Assembly (NCBI RefSeq): GCF_029094545.1
Contig: NZ_CP117835.1
Coordinates: forward strand, 2,894,001-2,958,000
Direction of reading: 5' to 3'
Source: Alkalihalophilus pseudofirmus
GTDB taxonomy: Bacteria > Bacillota > Bacilli > Bacillales > Bacillaceae_D
Length of the DNA stretch: 64,000 nucleotides
Part shown: piece by piece, positions 15,603-25,323 of the stretch
How positions within the stretch are numbered: the first letter of the stretch is position 1
How the letters are laid out: the number at the start of each line of letters is the position of its first letter
The notes under the pieces: model-generated
Seen by the model: the letters and a program-made list of their open reading frames with translations, nothing else
Databases searched by the model: none
Told to the model about the DNA's origin: nothing
Made by a program: the position numbers and the translations under genes

Positions 15603-16313
15603 ATGGATTTATCATTTTTAAACTCTGTCAACACGCAGCCTTTTATAAGAAATGTGACTCAGGACACGACGACTCAAGCCGCTTCTTTACGCCCTCTCTT
15701 TGCTGCCTTCTTACTGCAAGAGAATACAAATGAAATAAGCAATTCGATGATGGGTACTTCGATAGGTAGAAACCAAGACTTATTTATGAACCCCTCATTA
15801 AGAGACCGTTATTTATTTTTGCAGATGCAACAATCAAGTGTATCTGATCAAGCTAGTCAGGTTCAAAGCCGAACGAGTAAAGGGGATAAGGTTCATTCAC
15901 AAGAGCATCAATATTCAAAGCCATTAAACAGCAGCGCCCCATTTGCCTCCTTTATTGAAGCTGCAGCAAAAAAATACAATGTAGACTCAAAGTTAATTTA
16001 TGCTGTGATTAAACACGAGTCTAACTTTAACCCATCTGCTAGAAGTCATGTAGGAGCGACTGGTTTAATGCAGCTGATGCCAGCTACTGCCCGTATGCTT
16101 AAGGTAGATAATATGTTAGATCCTAAACAAAATATTGAGGGCGGAACTAAATACTTACGTCAAATGCTTGATAAATATAAAGGAGACGTGAAACTTGCTC
16201 TTGCGGCATACAACGCAGGACCAGGAAATGTTGACCGTTATAATGGCATCCCGCCATTCAAAGAAACCCAAAATTACGTCCCAAAAGTGTATAATACGTA
16301 TCTAAATGCATGA
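15603..16313 (+). CDS. cwlQ: Lytic transglycosylase (CwlQ/YjbJ-like)
   Basis: The protein has 236 residues. A poorly conserved, Ser/Gln-rich N-terminal region (1-115) precedes an SLT domain (about 118-235) with catalytic Glu in IKHESNFNPSA, then GATGLMQLMPATA and AAYNAGPGNVDRY. It cleaves peptidoglycan glycan strands to anhydro-muropeptides. No cleavable signal peptide is evident, as in B. subtilis CwlQ, so the export route is unclear. AGGTAACC precedes the ATG. Confidence 0.88.
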   Translation: MDLSFLNSVNTQPFIRNVTQDTTTQAASLRPLFAAFLLQENTNEISNSMMGTSIGRNQDLFMNPSLRDRYLFLQMQQSSVSDQASQVQSRTSKGDKVHSQEHQYSKPLNSSAPFASFIEAAAKKYNVDSKLIYAVIKHESNFNPSARSHVGATGLMQLMPATARMLKVDNMLDPKQNIEGGTKYLRQMLDKYKGDVKLALAAYNAGPGNVDRYNGIPPFKETQNYVPKVYNTYLNA

Positions 16314-16315
16314 GT

Positions 16316-16354
16316 ACACCCCCCTTTCATCCTTATAAGGGGGGTGTTTTTTTA
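16316..16354. terminator. Strong bidirectional terminator
   Basis: An 11-bp GC-rich stem with six C:G pairs (16316-16326 with 16337-16347) is followed by T7. It reaches into the stop codon of the convergent oxidoreductase. Confidence 0.9.
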
Positions 16355-18391
16355 CTGTTTCTTCTTTATTTTTACCAATGTAGTGAAATAGGTCGCTCCG
16401 CCGCCAAAATCGGAAAGTTTATTCGTAGTTAAAGCATTTGTATTCTTCCCGCCAAATGCTTTATGCGGCCATACCCCTCTAATCATGATGACCGATTCAG
16501 CTACACGATCGTCAACTTTCACCTTCACCTCAATGGACCCATTTCGATTAAACAGCGAAACCGTGTCGTGCTCAACAATTTTACATTTCCCTGCTGTTTT
16601 CGGGTGAATAACGGCAAGAGGCTCTTCTTCCCCCTCGTCATAAAAACTTGATAGAAATTGACTATTTAAACCCCTTCGATGCGGTGAGGATAAAAGCCAC
16701 CATTCATCCTCCCCCCTTTTCATCAATTTATTGATGGAAGGGACAGGTCGTAAGCCGTGTTGTTTCATTTGTTCGGAATAAAATTCAATTTTACCAGATG
16801 GAGTAAGGTAATCTCCCGCCGTCCAAGGTTCCACATCATCTACATCTTCTAAAGGCCATTTCACAGTCTTCCCTGCTAACAGATCTTCTTGCCAGTGTTT
16901 GGGCTTGTCTTTTATGGCCTGTCGGATAAGGGAATCATCGTCTTCTAAAAAACACTCTTCTTTAAAACCACATGCATCCGCCAGTCTTCTAAATAATTCC
17001 GTATTACAAACCGCTTCTCCTAGAGACTTAATGACCGGTTTCCCTATTTGCCAGTAGCGATGCCAGTAGGATTTATATAAGTCTAGATGCTCCATCGCTG
17101 TTGTTGCAGGTAGTACATAATCTGCATACATGGCCGTTTCAGTCATCGTTTGCTCATGCACAACTGTAAATAAATCTTTTCTTTTTAACCCTTTTAAAAC
17201 AGTTATCTGATTTTGATTCACTGAAGCTGGATTACTATTATAGACAAACAATGCTTTAACAGGGTCCTTTCGTGCCACCAATGCCTCACCAAGACTATTC
17301 ATATTAATAAGCTTTGCTTTTTCTGTGCGAAGATCGGGCCGCTCAAGTGCTTTTGAATTCACCCTGCCTTGACTTAAATTAAAAAAGATCGCTCCCCCGC
17401 CCCGATGCTGCCATGCACCGGTCAACGCTGGCAAACATAAAATCGCCCGTGTATTCATTCCTCCGTTTGTATGGTGCTGCTGCCCATTGCCAATACGGAT
17501 GAAGGAAGCTTTATGTGCAGCATACTTAATAGCTAATTGCTTAAGCACTTCTGCTTTAACACCAGTCATTTCTTCTACATATTCAGGGGTGTATGCCAAA
17601 GCTTCTTCTTTCAAATGATCTACACCTATTGTATGACGGCGGATAAATGTCTGATTAACCAGCTCCTGTTCAAATAAAACATGAATCAAACCTAAAGCAA
17701 GCACACCGTCAGTTCCAGGAGACACTTGAATATATTGATCTGCTTTTTTAGCAGTTTCTGTCCGCTCTACATCAATTACAATAACTTTCGCTCCCTTTTT
17801 TCTCGCTTCTTCTATTAGCAGCCATTGATGGATATTTGTTAGCAGTGTATTCGCTCCCCAAATAATGATGAGAGATGAATGGACAGTATCTTCAGGATCT
17901 AAACCGACTTGTGCACCCATCGTATACAAAAAGGCAGCATTACCTGCAGCTGAACATATCGTACGCTCAATCATTGCCGAATTAAGACGATTAAAGAAGC
18001 GCCGGTCCATGCTGGCATTTTGAATGACTCCAATCGTACCGCTGTAACTATACGGCAGGATGCTCCTCCCTCCGTATCTCTTTTTCACATTTAAAAGCTC
18101 TGTTGAGATCTCTGCTATTGCTTGACTCCAACTTATCTCTGCAAACTTCCCTTCCCCTTTTTCCCCTATTCTTTTGAGCGGTTTTTTCAGCCTTTTTTCT
18201 GAATAGATCTTTTTAGGATAATGTCTTACCTTTTCACAAATGACTCCTTTTGTAACAGGGTGGCTCGCTTGTCCGGTTACATGTTGCACAACACCTTGTC
18301 GAACACCTACGGTCAGACCGCAAGTATCAGGACAATTATGAGGACATACTGTATGTAACTTGGTCATGTTCATATCTTTCGGATGATTCAA
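16352..18391 (-). CDS. Molybdopterin-dependent oxidoreductase (YoaE-like)
   Basis: The protein has 679 residues. The N-terminal [4Fe-4S] motif is C16-x3-C20-x3-C24-x27-C52, followed by a molybdopterin oxidoreductase fold (RTICSAAGNAAF, IIIWGANTLLTNIHQW, IRIGNGQQHHTNGG) and a C-terminal molydopterin dinucleotide-binding domain (LLSSPHRRGLNSQF onward). It lacks a twin-arginine signal, so it acts in the cytoplasm. Size fits YoaE-type proteins and formate-dehydrogenase-like enzymes; the substrate is unknown. No electron-transfer or maturation partner is adjacent. The start is TTG with GAGGGGAG upstream. It is inserted between cwlQ and yjbI relative to the B. subtilis order. Confidence 0.85.
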   Translation of the reverse strand: MNHPKDMNMTKLHTVCPHNCPDTCGLTVGVRQGVVQHVTGQASHPVTKGVICEKVRHYPKKIYSEKRLKKPLKRIGEKGEGKFAEISWSQAIAEISTELLNVKKRYGGRSILPYSYSGTIGVIQNASMDRRFFNRLNSAMIERTICSAAGNAAFLYTMGAQVGLDPEDTVHSSLIIIWGANTLLTNIHQWLLIEEARKKGAKVIVIDVERTETAKKADQYIQVSPGTDGVLALGLIHVLFEQELVNQTFIRRHTIGVDHLKEEALAYTPEYVEEMTGVKAEVLKQLAIKYAAHKASFIRIGNGQQHHTNGGMNTRAILCLPALTGAWQHRGGGAIFFNLSQGRVNSKALERPDLRTEKAKLINMNSLGEALVARKDPVKALFVYNSNPASVNQNQITVLKGLKRKDLFTVVHEQTMTETAMYADYVLPATTAMEHLDLYKSYWHRYWQIGKPVIKSLGEAVCNTELFRRLADACGFKEECFLEDDDSLIRQAIKDKPKHWQEDLLAGKTVKWPLEDVDDVEPWTAGDYLTPSGKIEFYSEQMKQHGLRPVPSINKLMKRGEDEWWLLSSPHRRGLNSQFLSSFYDEGEEEPLAVIHPKTAGKCKIVEHDTVSLFNRNGSIEVKVKVDDRVAESVIMIRGVWPHKAFGGKNTNALTTNKLSDFGGGATYFTTLVKIKKKQ

Positions 18392-18457
18392 AAGAACCGC
18401 TCCCCTCTTTTTAAAAAGCTAAAGGCTATTCTATACTGTTAATAGCAAACAGATTAT

Positions 18458-18486
18458 TTGCCGAAGTTGTTTGAGGTTGCTACAAT
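18458..18486 (+). promoter_or_regulatory. Sigma-A promoter for yjbI-spxH
   Basis: TTGCCG (18458-18463), a 17-base spacer, then TACAAT (18481-18486) with an extended TG. It leaves a leader of about 130 bases before yjbI. Confidence 0.55.
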
Positions 18487-18625
18487 ATGAAACAGTAATG
18501 ATTGAGCAATTATAATCACAAACAGTAAGGTACAGATAGGTCAAATTATGCAGCTGCTCTTTTATATTAATTATACTAGCTCTCACCTTAAGAGTGTACC
18601 GGCTGTGTGTTAAGGAGCGAGATAC

Positions 18626-19000
18626 ATGTCAAACCAAATGACACCCTATGAAGCCCTCGGCGGAGAAGCCGTTCTTTCAGAGTTGGTCGATACGTTTTAT
18701 TCATACGTAGCTAATCATCCGGACCTAGCCCCCTTATTTCCAAAGGATTTAACGGAAACGGCCCGTAAACAAAAACAATTTATGACTCAATTTTTAGGAG
18801 GTCCTTCCCTTTATACAGAAGAGCATGGTCATCCTATGTTACGAGCAAGACATATGCCATTTCCTATATCTAAAAAAGAAGCAGAAGCATGGCTGTCTTG
18901 TATGAATAAAGCAATGGATACTGTGAATGTAGAAGGTCTTATACGTGAATACATGATGGAAAGATTGACGATGACTGCTCATCATATGGTTAATAAATAG
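18626..19000 (+). CDS. yjbI: Group II truncated hemoglobin YjbI
   Basis: The protein has 124 residues. It has the truncated globin fold: YEALGGEAVLSELVDTFY with B9/B10 Phe24-Tyr25, and the proximal haem ligand His76 in RARHMPFPI. Such trHbO proteins bind oxygen and can protect against peroxide or assist partners. It precedes spxH with a 44-base gap, the same pair as B. subtilis yjbI-yjbH (spxH), where both act in thiol/oxidative stress. GGAGCGAG precedes the ATG. Confidence 0.93.
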   Translation: MSNQMTPYEALGGEAVLSELVDTFYSYVANHPDLAPLFPKDLTETARKQKQFMTQFLGGPSLYTEEHGHPMLRARHMPFPISKKEAEAWLSCMNKAMDTVNVEGLIREYMMERLTMTAHHMVNK

Positions 19001-19044
19001 AGACTTCCTTTAATGAAAAAGCTTTTAAGAAAGGAGAATGACCA

Positions 19045-19962
19045 TTGAAACCAAAAGCGCTCCATTCATCTTGTGATAACGAACACGGCATATGTGGTCT
19101 GGATCCTGAACACCCCTTGCAAACAAAACGTAAGCCGCTGGAAATATATACTTTTATTGATCCGCTATGCGCAGAATGCTGGGCGTTTGAACCGATATTA
19201 AAAAAGCTCCAAGTAGAGTACGGGGCTTATTTCAAAATTCGATTTCTAGTCGCTGGTCGATTACAAGCATGGAATTTCTGCCAAGAAACAAAAAAAGGCT
19301 TAGCCAAAAAGAGTGAAATAGCTAAGGTTTGGGAAAAAATTGCTCATGAAACCGGGATGTCATGTGATGGGGATGTATGGTTAGAACATGAATGGTCTTC
19401 TCCATATAAAGCATCCATTGCCATTAAAGCTGCGGAACTACAAGGGCCGCACGCAGGTTCACGCTTTTTGCGTAAATTAAGAGAGTATTTGTTTTTGGAG
19501 AAAAAAAACATTACCGAAGATGAGATCATTATGAATTGTGCCGAATCTGCTCATTTAGATTTAGAAGAATTTAAGAAAGACCTTGAGTCACCACTTGCAA
19601 AGAAGGCTCTTCAATGTGATATAAAAACAACAAATGAGATGGGCGTTGAAGTGGTTCCGACCTTTGTATTCTTCAATAATAATGTAGACGAAGAAGGTTT
19701 AAGTATTACAGGCTTGTATCCTTATCACATCTACGTTCAAATGATTGAAGAACTCCTAGGCTATACACCGGAAAAAGCCGAGCCTATTTCGATCGAAGAG
19801 TTCCTTAAGAGATATAATTTCGTGGCGACAATTGAAGTAGCGGTTGTGTTTGATTTAGCTCCTGAGGAAGCTGAAAAGCAATTAAAATTGTTAAAACTTC
19901 AGCAAAAAGTAGAAGCCGTGCCGGTGAAATACGGAACCTTTTGGAGGTATATCGGCAGCTAA
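19045..19962 (+). CDS. spxH: SpxH (YjbH), adaptor for ClpXP degradation of Spx
   Basis: The protein has 305 residues, related to DsbA/thioredoxin folds. The N-terminal zinc-binding cluster C10/H14/C17 and the C42-x2-C45 motif (LCAECWAF) are visible, with a later cis-proline region VVPTFVFF. It presents Spx to ClpXP and so keeps the thiol-stress regulon off. The start is TTG 19045 with AAAGGAGA eight bases upstream. Its target gene spx and the other ClpC adaptor gene mecA are in the same window. Confidence 0.92.
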   Translation: MKPKALHSSCDNEHGICGLDPEHPLQTKRKPLEIYTFIDPLCAECWAFEPILKKLQVEYGAYFKIRFLVAGRLQAWNFCQETKKGLAKKSEIAKVWEKIAHETGMSCDGDVWLEHEWSSPYKASIAIKAAELQGPHAGSRFLRKLREYLFLEKKNITEDEIIMNCAESAHLDLEEFKKDLESPLAKKALQCDIKTTNEMGVEVVPTFVFFNNNVDEEGLSITGLYPYHIYVQMIEELLGYTPEKAEPISIEEFLKRYNFVATIEVAVVFDLAPEEAEKQLKLLKLQQKVEAVPVKYGTFWRYIGS

Positions 19963-19972
19963 AAGAGTTGAT

Positions 19973-20004
19973 AAAAGAGCGTCTCAATATGAGGCGCTCT
20001 TTTC
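19973..20004 (+). terminator. Terminator after spxH
   Basis: A 9-bp stem AAAAGAGCG/CGCTCTTTT (19973-19981, 19995-20003) with inner CTCA/TGAG pairing. Confidence 0.8.
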
Positions 20005-20204
20005 ATCCTCTATGGGGGAGAGAATGTGATGTGTTTCACATGTATAGAATATCAAATGCATCAAGGTAAGACAATATTGATTCTGCATCGTTCATCATAT
20101 CGTCATATGTGTAAAAACTTGTCTTAAACAGACCTTACCCTCATATATATATTACATACCTACTGACTTAAGATGACTATTTCCTAATGAAAGGAAGATT
20201 GACA

Positions 20205-20381
20205 TTGACCAAGGCAAAGCGCTTTATCGGGATCATTTTAATCATCATTGCCTTTTATTTTTACATCTTATCCCTAATGAGTATGTTCCCACTGTTTGTG
20301 GCAGCTCCACTATTGTTTCTTTCTATTCTATTTACCATTAGTCCTCCATTGAAACAAAACCGATTTAAGGGGTACAGATAG
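20205..20381 (+). CDS. Small membrane protein (58 aa)
   Basis: A 58-residue protein with two hydrophobic segments (about 9-28 and 31-47) and a basic tail. AAAGGAAG (20191-20198) is six bases from TTG 20205, so this start is used although an in-frame ATG lies at 20187. It was not recognised as a family. It occupies the place of B. subtilis yizD, between spxH and pepF, but similarity to that protein was not established. Confidence 0.6.
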   Translation: MTKAKRFIGIILIIIAFYFYILSLMSMFPLFVAAPLLFLSILFTISPPLKQNRFKGYR

Positions 20382-20390
20382 CTTATAAAA

Positions 20391-20425
20391 AGGCCTCGCG
20401 TTTATAGTCAACGCGGGGCCTCCTT
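20391..20425. terminator. Bidirectional terminator before pepF end
   Basis: A 12-bp GC-rich stem (20391-20402 with 20410-20421, one G:T) and a seven-base loop between the convergent small membrane gene and pepF. Confidence 0.75.
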
Positions 20426-20442
20426 ACAATGTATACATTTAC

Positions 20443-22245
20443 CTATGCTTCTAATAAACGTTCCATTTCATCAAGTGTTTCTTCAAATAAACGGAGCGCT
20501 TCTTCAATTGGCTCTTTAGACGTCATGTCTACACCAGCTTCCTTCAGCACCTCGATTGGGAAATTAGAGCTCCCTGCTTTTAAGAAGGATAAGTAACGAT
20601 CAACCGCAGGCTCCCCTTCTTCTAATATCTGCTTTGAAAGAGCTGCTGCAGCACTGTAGCCCGTTGCATACTGATAGACATAGAAATTGTAATAGAAATG
20701 AGGGATGCGTGCCCATTCTAAACCAATCTCTTCATCTACAACCATTTCTTCACCGAAATATTTCTTGTTTAATTCATAATAGGTTGTTGTTAACAATTCA
20801 GGGGTCAAAGCCTCCCCGTCAGCAGACAGTTCATGAATTTTTTGCTCAAACTCAGCAAACATTGTCTGCCTGAAAACTGTCCCTCTAAATCCTTCTAGAA
20901 AATGATTTAACAGGTACAGTTTTTGTTGTTTATCTGTTGTCGTTTTAACTAAGTAATTATTTAATAATGATTCATTTAACGTCGAAGCAACTTCAGCGAC
21001 AAAAATAGTGTAATCCCCATAGACATAAGGCTGATGCTTACGAGTATAGTAGCTGTGCATACTATGGCCAAATTCATGAGCTAATGTAAATAAGTTATCG
21101 ATGTTATCCTGCCAGTTCATGAGAATGTAGGGCATCGTTCCGTAAGCACCTGAAGAATAAGCCCCGCTGCGCTTACCAACCGTTTCTTCTACGTCGACCC
21201 AGCGTTTAGTAAAACCTTCTTTTAAGACGTTCACGTATTCTTCTCCAAGCGGCTCGACCCCTTGGATTACAAGATCTTTAGCCTCTTCATAAGAAACTTT
21301 GACCTTGCTGCCTTCTACTAACGGCGTATACAAGTCATACATATGCAGCTCTTCAACGCCTAGTACTTTTTTGCGCAGCTTCACATATCGATGCAGCAAG
21401 TGAATATTTTTATTAATCGTTTCTACTAACTGGTCATATACCACCTCTGGGATATGATTTTGACTTAATGCTGCCTCCCTAGCCGAGCGGTACTTCCGTA
21501 CATTTGCAAAGAATAAATCTTTTTTCACTTGGCCGCTTAATGTTTGAGCAAAGGTATTTTTAAACTGCCCATATGTATTATAAACGGCTTTAAATGCATT
21601 TTCTCTCACTTTACGGTCTTTTGACTCAAGTAAAGATATAAATCTGCCATGAGTAATCTCTACATCTTCACCATCATCATCCTTTATTGTCGGAAATGTT
21701 AAGTCTGCATTGTTTAACATACCAAACGTCTGCCCAGGACTTTGAAGCGCTTCACTCGCTTGAGCTAAGATTGCCTCTTCTGCTTCAGATAACACATGCG
21801 GCTTTTCTTTATATAATTCTTCCAACATGTGCTCATATCTGTTTAATCCCTCGTGTTCATTAATAAATTGCTTGATTATTTTCTCATCAAGCTCTAGCAG
21901 TTCAGGAGTTAAATATGCTACAGATTGTGCAACTTGTGCACTTAGGCTCATTGCTCTTTCATGCAGCCCTTGATAGAGTGAATTTGTTGTATCTTCATCA
22001 TTGCGCATATGAGCATACGTATATAGTCTGTTTAAGCGCTCGCTGATCTCATCTTGCTTTTGAAGTGCTTCGTATAGACTGTCAGCTGATTCTCCTAGTT
22101 TCCCTTTATATGCGGTCATTTGCGGGTAAAGAGATTTTACAGCAGAAAACTCTTCTTCCCACTCTTTATCTGTCGCAAAAATAGCTTCTAGGTCCCATTT
22201 TGAAGCTTCAGGTACCTCAGTTCTTTTTAAACGTTGTTTAGCCAA
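20443..22245 (-). CDS. pepF: Oligoendopeptidase F
   Basis: The protein has about 600 residues, the normal length for PepF. It is an M3 zinc metallopeptidase with the HEFGH motif in LFTLAHEFGHSMH (near residue 385) and the third ligand Glu in FVAEVASTLNE. It degrades short peptides in the cytoplasm; B. subtilis PepF can lower sporulation and competence peptide signals when overproduced. GGAGGG followed by seven bases sets TTG 22245 as start; a TTG at 22260 lies before this site. It follows coiA as in B. subtilis. Confidence 0.94.
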   Translation of the reverse strand: MAKQRLKRTEVPEASKWDLEAIFATDKEWEEEFSAVKSLYPQMTAYKGKLGESADSLYEALQKQDEISERLNRLYTYAHMRNDEDTTNSLYQGLHERAMSLSAQVAQSVAYLTPELLELDEKIIKQFINEHEGLNRYEHMLEELYKEKPHVLSEAEEAILAQASEALQSPGQTFGMLNNADLTFPTIKDDDGEDVEITHGRFISLLESKDRKVRENAFKAVYNTYGQFKNTFAQTLSGQVKKDLFFANVRKYRSAREAALSQNHIPEVVYDQLVETINKNIHLLHRYVKLRKKVLGVEELHMYDLYTPLVEGSKVKVSYEEAKDLVIQGVEPLGEEYVNVLKEGFTKRWVDVEETVGKRSGAYSSGAYGTMPYILMNWQDNIDNLFTLAHEFGHSMHSYYTRKHQPYVYGDYTIFVAEVASTLNESLLNNYLVKTTTDKQQKLYLLNHFLEGFRGTVFRQTMFAEFEQKIHELSADGEALTPELLTTTYYELNKKYFGEEMVVDEEIGLEWARIPHFYYNFYVYQYATGYSAAAALSKQILEEGEPAVDRYLSFLKAGSSNFPIEVLKEAGVDMTSKEPIEEALRLFEETLDEMERLLEA

Positions 22246-22345
22246 GATTAATCCCTCCAAATATGATCACTCAAAAAGAGAAGGTGTGAAATCATTCCTT
22301 CCCAACTTATAGTATTCGTCATCAAGGAGATTTTTCCTTTCTTTA

Positions 22346-23548
22346 TTAACTATCCACATTTGAGTTTTTACGGGATTGATGCAATAGTTTATGATCAAGC
22401 TGGTTCGCTTCCTCTACAGTAGTGGGAATTACAGCATCCCTAAGCCTCATATACGTTTTGGGCTGCTCAGAGATTACCTGCAGAAAGCCTGCTTCCGTTA
22501 AAAATGTGAGATACCCAGCTAGCGTTTCTTCTAAATAGACTGGCTGATAAAAAGACCTCATTTTCAGCCAACGTTTCCCTTCCTTTTTAAGAAAGCATGA
22601 ATGAATAGAACGAAACGTAATAGGGTGGTGAATTGGCTTTTGAAGAAGACAGGCATACAATAAATACGTCTGCCAAATATGAGGAGAGGTTTCAATCAAG
22701 GAATAAGAAGGAGTGGGCCATCCAGCCTCTATGGGAAATAAAGAAGGCGGGATACGGTGATGATACAATAATTGATGAAAAAATTGATCGGTTGGGGTGG
22801 GGTAAGGATATATTTTAGCATAGCGCCATTTCTTTTTGACCTCTATCCAGTTCTCATTAAAGGATGAAATTGGCTCTGGCATATGCAATAAGTGGGATAG
22901 TAAAAAGTCCTGATTCGAAACTTCACGAAGGGGAGCTACGTGTTTCATTTTAGAGATCGGAGCGGGATGAGTGAGAGTGATAAATTTTTGAAGGTCGGAA
23001 CAATAATAGTGAATGACAGAGGGGATATCACGTATAATCGAACTGGCATACCATTCAAACGATTGGATAGAAAAGACCTTTGCACCTACCCTTTTTAAAC
23101 GATTGCCGCCAAAAATCCAAATAGGAATGATGCCAAGCTGCTCATACCCTTTCGACCTTTTTCGTATTTGGCTCTCTTCAATAACTGAACATTGATATTC
23201 GATAGCATAAAGCTGATCTTTCACTTTGAATAACACATCTGGTCTTTGTCTAATGAGCGGAAGATATACTTCAAGTGCAGCTTTATAGCCCTGTTTTCTG
23301 ATCCATTCATACAGCTGCTTTTTCCCTCTCAAATGATAAAGGGATTCAGGCTCCCCTTGAACAGTACATGAAGATCCTTTTTTGTGAGCAAAATGCCATT
23401 GTTTCTTGTCGCCAATCTTGAGCAGCAGTTCGGCTGTACAACAGGGACAATAAAAATTCACTTCCTCTCTCATATCCTTTAACTGGATATAGGTCCACTG
23501 ATCACACATTGAAATAGTTGAGCCATCTTTTAGTTTTGCAGTTAACAA
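22346..23548 (-). CDS. coiA: Competence protein CoiA
   Basis: The protein has 400 residues. An N-terminal Cys-rich part (FYCPCCTAELLLKIGDKKQWHF when read in halves) is followed by a nuclease-like core with RPDVLFKVKDQLYAIEYQCS, typical of the CoiA PD-(D/E)xK-like domain. CoiA helps take transforming DNA to recombination; it belongs to the ComK regulon in B. subtilis. The start TTG has GGAGGTG eight bases upstream. The C-terminal half is poorly conserved and rich in His, Ser and Pro. It lies between cls and pepF. Confidence 0.92.
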   Translation of the reverse strand: MLTAKLKDGSTISMCDQWTYIQLKDMREEVNFYCPCCTAELLLKIGDKKQWHFAHKKGSSCTVQGEPESLYHLRGKKQLYEWIRKQGYKAALEVYLPLIRQRPDVLFKVKDQLYAIEYQCSVIEESQIRKRSKGYEQLGIIPIWIFGGNRLKRVGAKVFSIQSFEWYASSIIRDIPSVIHYYCSDLQKFITLTHPAPISKMKHVAPLREVSNQDFLLSHLLHMPEPISSFNENWIEVKKKWRYAKIYPYPTPTDQFFHQLLYHHRIPPSLFPIEAGWPTPSYSLIETSPHIWQTYLLYACLLQKPIHHPITFRSIHSCFLKKEGKRWLKMRSFYQPVYLEETLAGYLTFLTEAGFLQVISEQPKTYMRLRDAVIPTTVEEANQLDHKLLHQSRKNSNVDS

Positions 23549-23649
23549 CTGAGGAACACCTCCATTCTAAGATAAGGATTTATTCGACCTCTTCTTCTCG
23601 ATCTCCTGTTTATTTCAAATAATTAAATCATTCATTTAATTGAAATAAA

Positions 23650-23687
23650 AAATCCCCATTCTTAATTAATAATAAGAAGAGGGATTT
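23650..23687 (-). terminator. Terminator after cls
   Basis: A 15-bp imperfect stem (23650-23664 with 23673-23687), followed on the minus strand by a run of T (23649-23644). Confidence 0.7.
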
Positions 23688-23704
23688 ATGACTTATTTGT
23701 ACGT

Positions 23705-25216
23705 TTACAATAATGGTGATAAAAGCCTTGAGGTTGATTCAATAAGCCGATGGAAAAATGGTCGGTTTTTAAACAATGAAAAGTTAATTTGGTTAGAATG
23801 CTCGAGATCGTAAACATAATCACTTACAAGCTTTGTCACACTGCTCGTACGATATAAATAGGCATTCACCTCAAAGTTTAAATGAAAACTTCTCATATCC
23901 ATATTAGATGTGCCTATTGATGCTATCTCATGATCGACAATAATTATTTTACTGTGCATAAAACCACGGTTATACTCGTAAACCTTTACTCCTGCTTCAA
24001 GCAGCTCAGGGAAATAAGACCTTGAGGCATGAAAAACAATTCGCTTGTCTGGACGGTTTGGGACAAGGATTCGGACATCAATCCCGCTTAAAGCGGCAAT
24101 TTTTAAAGCACTTAAAATATCATCATCTGGAATGAAATACGGACTTGCAATCCAAATCGATTTTTTTGCAGAAGTGATCATTGAAAAGAATAGCTTCTTA
24201 TTCACTTCCCACCTCGTATCCGGCCCGCTTGCAATCATTTGAACGCCGCCATCGCCCTTTGTCATTGATAGTGAAGGAGATAAATACGTTTGGTTTAAAA
24301 TCGTTTCACCTGTCTGATAATGCCAGTCCTGCAAGAAAATAAGCTGAAGTGTTCTAACAGCTTCTCCCCTTACATACAAGTGTGTATCTCTCCAATAACC
24401 AAAGTATGCATCTTTACCTAGATATTCATCACCGATATTTAAACCACCAACAAATCCTACTACCCCATCGATGACAATAATCTTGCGATGGTTACGATAA
24501 TTAATTGTATGAGTTAAAAAAGGTAATTTTACAGGTGAGAACGAAACCATTTCCACTCCTGCAACCCGCAGTTCTTCGACATATGACTTCGAAAGCTTCC
24601 AGCTCCCTACCCCATCATATAAAAAACGTACGTGAACTCCTTCCTTGGCTTTAGAAATTAAAATATCTTTAATTTGGTTACCAAGGTCATCATGCCGAAC
24701 GATATAATACTCAAGATGAATATGGTGTTCGGCCATTTTTAGTGCTTGCAGGATATGAGCATAGGTTTCCTTTCCATCTGTTAATACTTTCGTTTCACTT
24801 GAAAAGGAGATCGGGTTTTTGCCTAACTTATGAGCTAAGCGGAACAATAATTGTTGATGCCCTCCCATTTTCTTCAGCTGCTCTTCATTTAACTGCCGCT
24901 GCCCCTCAATTTTTTGAAAGGCTCGTTCATCTTCTATTGCTTTTTTAGAAAACCGCTTACTTTTTCTATGATTTTGTCCAAACATTAAATAAAAGAAAAA
25001 GCCGACGACTGGAAATGCCGCTAACACTAGAAGCCAAGTAAGGGTTTTTGTAGGATGTCTGTTCTCAAAGAAAATAATAATGCCAATAAATATAACGGAT
25101 AGAGTAAACACAACGCTCAGTGTTCCTACCATCCAGCTTTGCAGAAAACCTCTTGAAATGTACAGGGCCGCAAATAATAGCGCAAAAAAAGCTAAAACAT
25201 TTAATCTGTTTTTCAT
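23705..25216 (-). CDS. cls: Cardiolipin synthase
   Basis: The protein has 503 residues. Two N-terminal membrane segments (about 5-55) are followed by two phospholipase-D HKD motifs: HRKIIVID (near 240) and HSKIIIVD (near 420). It condenses two phosphatidylglycerols to cardiolipin. GGGAG sits six bases before ATG 25216, so this start is chosen over TTG 25234. In B. subtilis no cls gene lies between mecA and coiA, so this is a local difference. Confidence 0.93.
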   Translation of the reverse strand: MKNRLNVLAFFALLFAALYISRGFLQSWMVGTLSVVFTLSVIFIGIIIFFENRHPTKTLTWLLVLAAFPVVGFFFYLMFGQNHRKSKRFSKKAIEDERAFQKIEGQRQLNEEQLKKMGGHQQLLFRLAHKLGKNPISFSSETKVLTDGKETYAHILQALKMAEHHIHLEYYIVRHDDLGNQIKDILISKAKEGVHVRFLYDGVGSWKLSKSYVEELRVAGVEMVSFSPVKLPFLTHTINYRNHRKIIVIDGVVGFVGGLNIGDEYLGKDAYFGYWRDTHLYVRGEAVRTLQLIFLQDWHYQTGETILNQTYLSPSLSMTKGDGGVQMIASGPDTRWEVNKKLFFSMITSAKKSIWIASPYFIPDDDILSALKIAALSGIDVRILVPNRPDKRIVFHASRSYFPELLEAGVKVYEYNRGFMHSKIIIVDHEIASIGTSNMDMRSFHLNFEVNAYLYRTSSVTKLVSDYVYDLEHSNQINFSLFKNRPFFHRLIESTSRLLSPLL

Positions 25217-25283
25217 TTTATTCTCCCATGGCAATTAATAAATGGTGGTTGATTAACAACCTTATTTTAACATTGATCAAGAT

Positions 25284-25317
25284 AAAAGAAAGCCGACTTC
25301 TTTATGAAATCGGCTTA
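25284..25317 (-). terminator. Terminator after mecA
   Basis: An 11-bp stem (25290-25300 with 25307-25317; one G:U on the minus strand) followed on the minus strand by TCTTTTA. Confidence 0.7.
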
Positions 25318-25323
25318 CATCAG

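Noticed and set aside
23615-23648. Imperfect inverted repeat (TTTCAA...TTGAAA) upstream of the cls terminator
   Set aside because: AT-rich with a four-base bulge; no ComK-box pattern could be confirmed, so no regulatory role is claimed.
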